64,000 nt of DNA, from NCBI GenBank assembly GCA_029204225.1, contig CM055098.1, positions 16,543,775 through 16,607,774 of the forward strand. The letters run 5' to 3'. Source of the DNA: Diphasiastrum complanatum. Lineage: Eukaryota > Streptophyta > Lycopodiopsida > Lycopodiales > Lycopodiaceae. Below are positions 58,979 to 64,000 of this stretch, in pieces. How positions within the stretch are numbered: position 1 is the first letter of the stretch; every line of letters begins with the position of its first letter. A model generated the notes under the pieces. The model had not been told where the DNA came from. It did not search any database and saw only the letters and a list, made by a program, of their open reading frames with translations. A program made the position numbers and the translations under genes.

Positions 58979-59971
58979 TCATGTAATGCTCAAAATAGAA
59001 ACAACCATAATTGATATATGGGAAATATGCTTCACTTGGGATGCTTCACTATTTCGTACATCAATTTTACATGTAAAAATGTGACTAGAACATGAAGAAT
59101 CAAATAGAATGTAAATGAAATGATTCCACCATGCTTCCAACTCTGAACTCTCTGGAAAAATATAGCAAACAAACAATAAATGTGAGTGATCAACTTTTGC
59201 TTGCATGTCTCCTCCTCCTTTGTCCTTTGTTGCCTTGTATCCACCATAATACTCCATGAATGAGCCTCCATCTTCATCTTGCCACAAGAAACCATCAAAC
59301 TTTGGAAATCCATGAGTAGGTGAGTACATAAATGATGCAAATCCAGCACCACATGACTCCATAAACCAAGTAGTTTGCACTAGTCCATCTTCAAGATCTA
59401 CTTGACACAAGAAAATGACCATGAATTCACCAAAAATTGACAATCTCCAAGTATTGGCACCAAGTAGCTCAACACTTGAGAACTTAGCCATGGATGAGTG
59501 ACATAATGAACCTCCAATAGCTTCATTTCCATCAGCAAAATCAGGCAATAATGTTAGTACAAATCCAACATCAAAACAATGCTCACCAATGTAGCTAGTT
59601 TTACCATATCTTGACAATTTGCACACATCCACATGAAATTGCTCAAACATGAGATAGAACAAGTAAAGTAAACTTGAACAACACTTCCTTGCTGCTCCTT
59701 TGACCTTACTTGAGTCTTCAATATGCTGTAAAAACAGATCCATAACACCTTTGCCAATTACCTCTCCTTTGATGCTCTTGACTAGCTCCAAATTGCCAAC
59801 TTCCCTTTTGACTAGTTGAAGCGCTTTGAGATCAACTTCTTGATCTTCAACTTGATCATCAAAGTAATTGATCAAACTTTGTTTTCCAGATCCAATACTT
59901 GATTTTACAGCAAGATAACGTCCATCCACTTGCATAGCTCCATGTACACAAGAAGATCCTCCAAAAGATGT
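58979..59971 (-). CDS. Element E unknown module in place of RT
   Basis: This is the last ~330 codons of a 702-codon open frame (61087-58979) that begins with integrase. After the first RT words (MDLEYRSLMKSGT) the copia match ends. The frame continues without a stop through KSSIGSGKQSLINYFDDQV, a Cys/Phe-rich stretch (CCSSLLYLFYLMFEQF), DLEDGLV ... MESCGAG, DGGSFMEYYGGY and KIDVRNSEAS. I recognise no family and no RT catalytic motif. The second half matches the module of element D by protein and by DNA. A random segment would rarely stay open this long, which suggests either real coding in its source or selection after capture. Confidence 0.6.
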   Translation of the reverse strand, partial: TSFGGSSCVHGAMQVDGRYLAVKSSIGSGKQSLINYFDDQVEDQEVDLKALQLVKREVGNLELVKSIKGEVIGKGVMDLFLQHIEDSSKVKGAARKCCSSLLYLFYLMFEQFHVDVCKLSRYGKTSYIGEHCFDVGFVLTLLPDFADGNEAIGGSLCHSSMAKFSSVELLGANTWRLSIFGEFMVIFLCQVDLEDGLVQTTWFMESCGAGFASFMYSPTHGFPKFDGFLWQDEDGGSFMEYYGGYKATKDKGGGDMQAKVDHSHLLFVCYIFPESSELEAWWNHFIYILFDSSCSSHIFTCKIDVRNSEASQVKHISHISIMVVSILSIT

Positions 59972-61087
59972 TCCACTCTTCATAAGAGATCGATACTCAA
60001 GATCCATTGGTTGGATCCACTCCTCTTCTTTCCTTGCTTGATCTATACTTGTAGGCTCATCCAAAGAGGTTAGGAAAGCAACATAATTTCTAGAAACTAC
60101 TTGCTTACCCTTTTGATCATATGTGAGCCTTGAAGGTACTTGTCTTTCTCTTGATGTTCTCCTTGGATTTTGACTTGATGAAGGTCCATCATCACCACCA
60201 TCCAAAGTAGGATCCTTCTCATCAACATCAAGAATGTTAGAACCATCTACTTTATCATCAATCATGCTTGAAGACACCTTTGGAATGTTTCCCTCATAAA
60301 AAATGACATCTCTACCAACAATCACTTTGTTAGTAGAAGGAATGTAAACCTTGTAGGCTTTACTCACCTCACTATATCCAACAAAAATACCTCTTCTTGA
60401 AGATGGATCCTCCTTGGTCCTATCATCAAGAGTAATGTTGACATAGCATGTGCATCCAAAGGTTCTTAGAAAGTTGACACTTGGCCTCCTCTTGAATAGC
60501 ATCTCAAAAGGTGTCCTTCCATCCAAAATAGCACTCGGCCACCTATACCACAAGAAATTGGCACACAACAAAGCTTGATCCCAAAATGGTTTGTCAAGAT
60601 TAGCACTTAACCTCATAGATTTAGCACTTTCACATAAAGTTCTATTCTTCCTTTCAGCCACTCCATTTTGTTGTGGGGTCTTTGATGTTGTATACTCCCT
60701 CTTGATCCCATGCTCATCACAAAAGGCCTTGAACTTGTTAGATATGTACTCACCACCATTGTCACCTCTCAAGCACTTGATCTTTGTGGAAAATTGGTTC
60801 TCCCTTGCATTCTTGAACTTGACGAAGACATCATACACTTCCTCCTTGCTCTTGAGTAGATAGATCCAACAAAATCTACTAAAATCATCAATGAATGTTA
60901 CATACATCTTAGCTCCACTATTGCTAATTGTAGTAAATCCATGAATATCCGAATGTACAAGTTGAAAAGGCTTTGTAGATCTAGAAATAGATCTAGTATA
61001 AGGTAGTCTATGTGACTTAGACAAAGCACAAGGCTCACAAACATGCTTGTCATTACTTAAGGAGCTTGGAAGACCAACCTTTTCCAA
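59972..61087 (-). CDS. Element E integrase, N-terminal finger partly lost
   Basis: It starts at VGLPSSLSNDKHVCEPCALSKSH, so the His pair of the HHCC finger is missing. The catalytic core is complete in words: HSDIHG, FIDDFSRF, LRGDNGGEYIS and NGVAERKNRTLCES. The integrase tail (GRTPFEMLF, FGCTCYVN, IFVGYS) and linker (RRTSRERQVPSRLTYD) continue in frame into the module. Compared with F, the join to protease lost the segment from RQGKLFKL to MGHLNY and shifted the frame. Confidence 0.85.
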
Positions 61088-62290
61088 TCAAGACATCCTT
61101 CCTTTTGATCAAACAAGCATCTCCATCAAACTCCACCTTGAGGCCCTTACTTAGCATTTGACTCACACTAAGCAAATTCTTGGTAATAGATGGAATAAAC
61201 AAGACATCCTCCAAATGAACATTCCTATTTGTAGAGAGAGAAATAGGAATTGTGCCAATCCCTTTGATTGCACACTCACCATCATTGGCCGTGTAGATCA
61301 CCCTCTTGTCATCTCCATATGCCAACAAAGAAGTGAAGTACTCTTTGTGAAAGGTCATGTGTGAACTTGCTCCACTATCAATCCACCAATGATCTAGATC
61401 TCCATCATTAGCAAGCATACATGAAGACATCACAAAAGCATCATCATTTGCATCTTGCACATCCAAACCATCCTCATCAAGAGTAAGATTACCTTGCTTG
61501 TCTCCTTGATCTCTCTTCTTCTTGTAGAACTCACTTGCAAAGTGTCCTTTGATGCCACAATAGAAGCACTTGAGCTTTGATCTATCCTTCTTTTTGCCAC
61601 TTGAAGAAGCATCCACTTGATCTTGCCCTTTAGACCACTTGCTTTTGGTTTTGCCCTTGAATTTTCCCTTTGTGAACATAGCATCCTCTTGAAGTGTCGA
61701 TGTAGATCCACCTCTTGCTTGAAGCCTATATTCCTCATTGATCAAGATCTCTTGAAGATCCATCAAACTTGGCAAAGTATTTTGAATAGCAATACTTTGA
61801 ACAATGTTAGCATGAGCATCCAACAAGCCATTAAGAATCACTTGAATAAGCTCTCCTTCCTTAATGCTTTCATCTATGCAAGCTAACTCATCATTCAATG
61901 CTTTCATTCTCAAACAAAAGTACTTGGACTTTCTTCATTCTTTTGCAAACAAGAAAAGATTTGCCTTCTTAGAGTCAACACTCTAGAAGTAGACTTGGAT
62001 TCATAAAGCTTCTTCAATGAATTCCAAGCTTCCAAAGATGATGTGCACTTACCAACTTCCTTGAGAAGTTCATTGGTAACATTCATCTTTATCATGTGTA
62101 GAGCCTTCTTGGCCCTCTTGTCATACCTCAATTGATCTTGTTGTGTTGCTGGTCTCTCCTCCAAACCTACAACAATATCCAAAACATCATTCATTTCAAG
62201 AAGTGACTCCATCCTCACTTTCCATAATGAATAGTTACTTGAGGTAAGCCTATCATTGGCTTCCAACATGACTCCAATTGAGGTTGCCAT
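61053..62290 (-). pseudogene. Element E gag and protease, one frameshift
   Basis: The ATG at 62290 opens gag (MATSIGVMLEANDRLTSSNYSLWKVRMES). A frame change occurs near 61911, inside STFV/LRMKALNDELA. The second part carries gag, zinc knuckle CFYCGIKGHFASEF (last Cys replaced by Phe) and protease IDSGASSHMTF. It ends at 61053 after DVLIGKG, where a deletion joins it out of frame to integrase. Confidence 0.88.
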
Positions 62291-62890
62291 GTAGCAATGA
62301 CCCGATCTTCTCTTTCAACCTGTTTCAATGCACAAAGCACTCCTTTGAACAACAACAAATGCTCTCAAAAGAAATCACCAAGATTTGAAACTATCTCACA
62401 AATTCTCTTCTAGCACTTATCCAAGCAAATCAACACATAGAATCATGGAATCTTGATCAACCTATGATCTATCCTCAATCTAATGACTTTTGCCACTTCC
62501 TAAGATTGAAACACACTCAAATGAAGTCCAGCAACCTCACTATCTAGAGATCCAATCAAAATTAGGATTTTGACAAAATCACAAAAAATTGACTATTCCA
62601 AATCTACATGCAAATGCTGGAAATTTGATATGCAATCTATAAGCCACCACTTAGGCTGAACAAATGATCCAAAAATCGGCCAAATCCAGCATGTGAATTC
62701 AAAAAACGGAATTGAACAAGTATATTGACCTATTTAGTGTTTTGATCTACAAAAGATCCAATCTACAAAAGCAAAAAATCCGATTTTGGTGTAGAATCCT
62801 CTCTAGCATGCTCTAGACTTGATATCTTCACCAAATCATTGATAGATCTGATTTCCTCCTTCATAACCTGAAACACAAGCTCTGATACCA
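62291..62890 (-). other. Element E leader between PBS and gag
   Basis: About 600 bases with the PBS TGGTATCAGA at 62881-62890. There is no coding. The part near gag matches the leader of F (32.12-32.29 kb), for example AATCAACACATAGAA. Confidence 0.75.
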
Positions 62891-63540
62891 TGTGAAAGAT
62901 TTCAGATCCTTAAGATCCAATCTACTTGAATGATCTTTGGTTAGAAAGAGAAATACACTACTAATTTCACCAATGTAGAAAAATCAGCATCTACACACAA
63001 TTTGAGATGCAAACACTAATAGAACTTGATCAAACTTGAATGAAATGACTACGTACTGTTGCTGTCCATACAAAACCAGCAAGCTACTGTATTTCACACG
63101 TGTGGATCCAAAAATAACAAATATAGATCATTCTACACATAGAATTGCAAGCAATCACCAAGATAGTGCACCAATGGATAGTAGAACCCAAGAGAACCAT
63201 GTATAAGCATGAAATGAGATAGAGAAGAGAGAAGATGACTCTCTCCATGAGTTACATCCTTTTATAGCAGGTCCAAACCCTATTTGGCCACTTGGCTTTC
63301 CCACCAAAATGCTAACCCTACCAATTTTGGGTCTAGATTCAATGTACCCAACTTATTCAAATTGAATCTACTCACACTCGCATTCTATCTTTCCCACACT
63401 TTCAAAAAGTGTTTATTCAAATGAAATTTAGACTAATGAACTTTGAAAAGTCAACATCTAAGTTTAAAACAAGTTTTGGCCTCAATATGCCAAATATGGA
63501 AATATTGCAAAATGTGATGAAACTAGTTGAATCTTTCATA
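62891..63540 (-). repeat. Element E 5' LTR
   Basis: 650 bp, the same length as the 3' copy and differing by about 18 substitutions counted by eye. The terminal base pair is mutated (CATA instead of CACA at the right end). It is followed by GTTTC, the second half of the target duplication. Confidence 0.94.
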
Positions 63541-63545
63541 GTTTC

Positions 63546-63961
63546 TCTAATGAATCTCAAACATTCGAGGAAGTTGTAGATGGACCAGATAAAAAGATCG
63601 TTGGATTCAGGCAATGGAGGACGAAATGTCATCCATGTACAAGAACAATATATGGACACTTGCACCTATACCTGATGGCAGAAAATCAGTCAAGTGCAAG
63701 TGGATCTACAAGATTAAAATAGGTCATGATGGAGAAAACATCAGATACAAGGCAAGATTGGTTGTTAAAGGTTTTTCACAGAAGTATGGGATCGACTACA
63801 CTGATACTTTCTCACCGGTAGTCAAACATACATCAATTCGTTTGTTATTCGCATATGTAGTGGCTTATGATCTGAAAATCCATATTGCTGATGAGAAAAC
63901 TGCTTTCCAGCACGCAGAATTAGAAGAAGACTTATTCATGGACCGACCGCTGTTTTATTAG
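63546..63961 (+). pseudogene. Element L RT half
   Basis: The first part of copia RT reads MYKNNIWTLAPIP, CKWIYKIKIGHDG, ARLVVKGFSQKYGIDY, TFSPVVKHTSIR and a degraded HIADEKTAFQHAELEEDLFM (usually QLDVKTAFLHG). The frame stops at 63959-63961. A small frame break lies in the linker near 63590. YVDD would lie beyond the window. Confidence 0.85.
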
Positions 63962-64000
63962 TATATAGATCAGATAAAATTACGATTGAAGACACTGATA

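Larger units (their letters stand above)
57810..63540 (-). mobile_element. Element E: complete copia-lineage element with RT replaced
   Basis: 650-bp LTRs lie at 62891-63540 (5') and 57810-58459 (3'), with the terminal inverted repeat TGTGAAAGATT/AATCTTTCACA; the 5' copy starts TATGAAAG. The target duplication GTTTC is at 57805-57809 and 63541-63545. The PBS TGGTATCAGA lies directly next to the 5' LTR, and the polypurine tract GTTGAAGAGGGAG next to the 3' LTR. The internal order is gag, protease, integrase, unknown module, RNase H remnant. By eye the LTRs differ at about 18 of 650 positions, so the insertion is fairly young. Confidence 0.95.
56780..64000 (+). mobile_element. Element L: copia interrupted by element E, runs off the window
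   Basis: The integrase part (56780-57804) and the RT part (63546 on) are the two halves of one copia pol. They are separated by the 5731-bp element E and its target duplication GTTTC. The right end lies beyond the window. Confidence 0.88.

Overview
The window looks like nuclear DNA of a land plant with a large, repeat-rich genome. The evidence is a plant-type sphingoid-base C4-hydroxylase exon at the left edge, an AT-rich background, long GA/CT microsatellites, and wall-to-wall Ty1/copia LTR retrotransposons with a few Ty3/gypsy pieces. I cannot name the species. No rRNA, tRNA or CRISPR was seen.

Layout. 1-884 holds the end of a host gene (last exon of sphinganine C4-monooxygenase), followed by 3' flanking DNA with small tandem duplications and microsatellites. 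4761-9658 is a non-coding-type LTR element (H) whose only coding trace is a decayed acidic ORF. 10.1-15.27 kb is a decayed copia on the minus strand (I). 15.27-28.47 kb is a plus-strand copia (A1). Its 5' LTR is split by a younger full-length copia (B, 15889-22078, TSD TAGAT), and its 3' LTR is shared with a second truncated copy (A2). 28.5-32.3 kb is a minus-strand copia (F), facing a 5'-truncated plus-strand copia (D, 32.37-35.21 kb). 36.4-39.95 kb is a truncated minus-strand relative of B (C), fused to a hexapeptide-repeat tail. 40-51 kb holds gypsy remnants (O, N), copia scraps, a foldback MITE and one possible small host gene at 46.5-46.8 kb. 51.5-64 kb is a nest: LTR scraps, then a plus-strand copia (L) interrupted by a complete minus-strand copia (E, 57810-63540, 650-bp LTRs, TSD GTTTC).

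Most unusual point. Elements D and E share a roughly 200-330 residue segment, of no family I recognise, at the place where reverse transcriptase should be. In E it is open and in frame with integrase; in D it runs almost to the polypurine tract. E has well-matched LTRs and a clean target duplication, so an RT-less copy has moved, presumably using enzymes from another element. In this window B carries the only long uninterrupted pol (protease, integrase, RT with YVDD, RNase H), although its gag has one frameshift and one stop codon. D, E, F and N have all lost RT sequence, and A1 has YVDG in place of YVDD.

All positions and alignments were made by eye. LTR ends given exactly rest on terminal inverted repeats, PBS/PPT context or target duplications; ends given as approximate do not.
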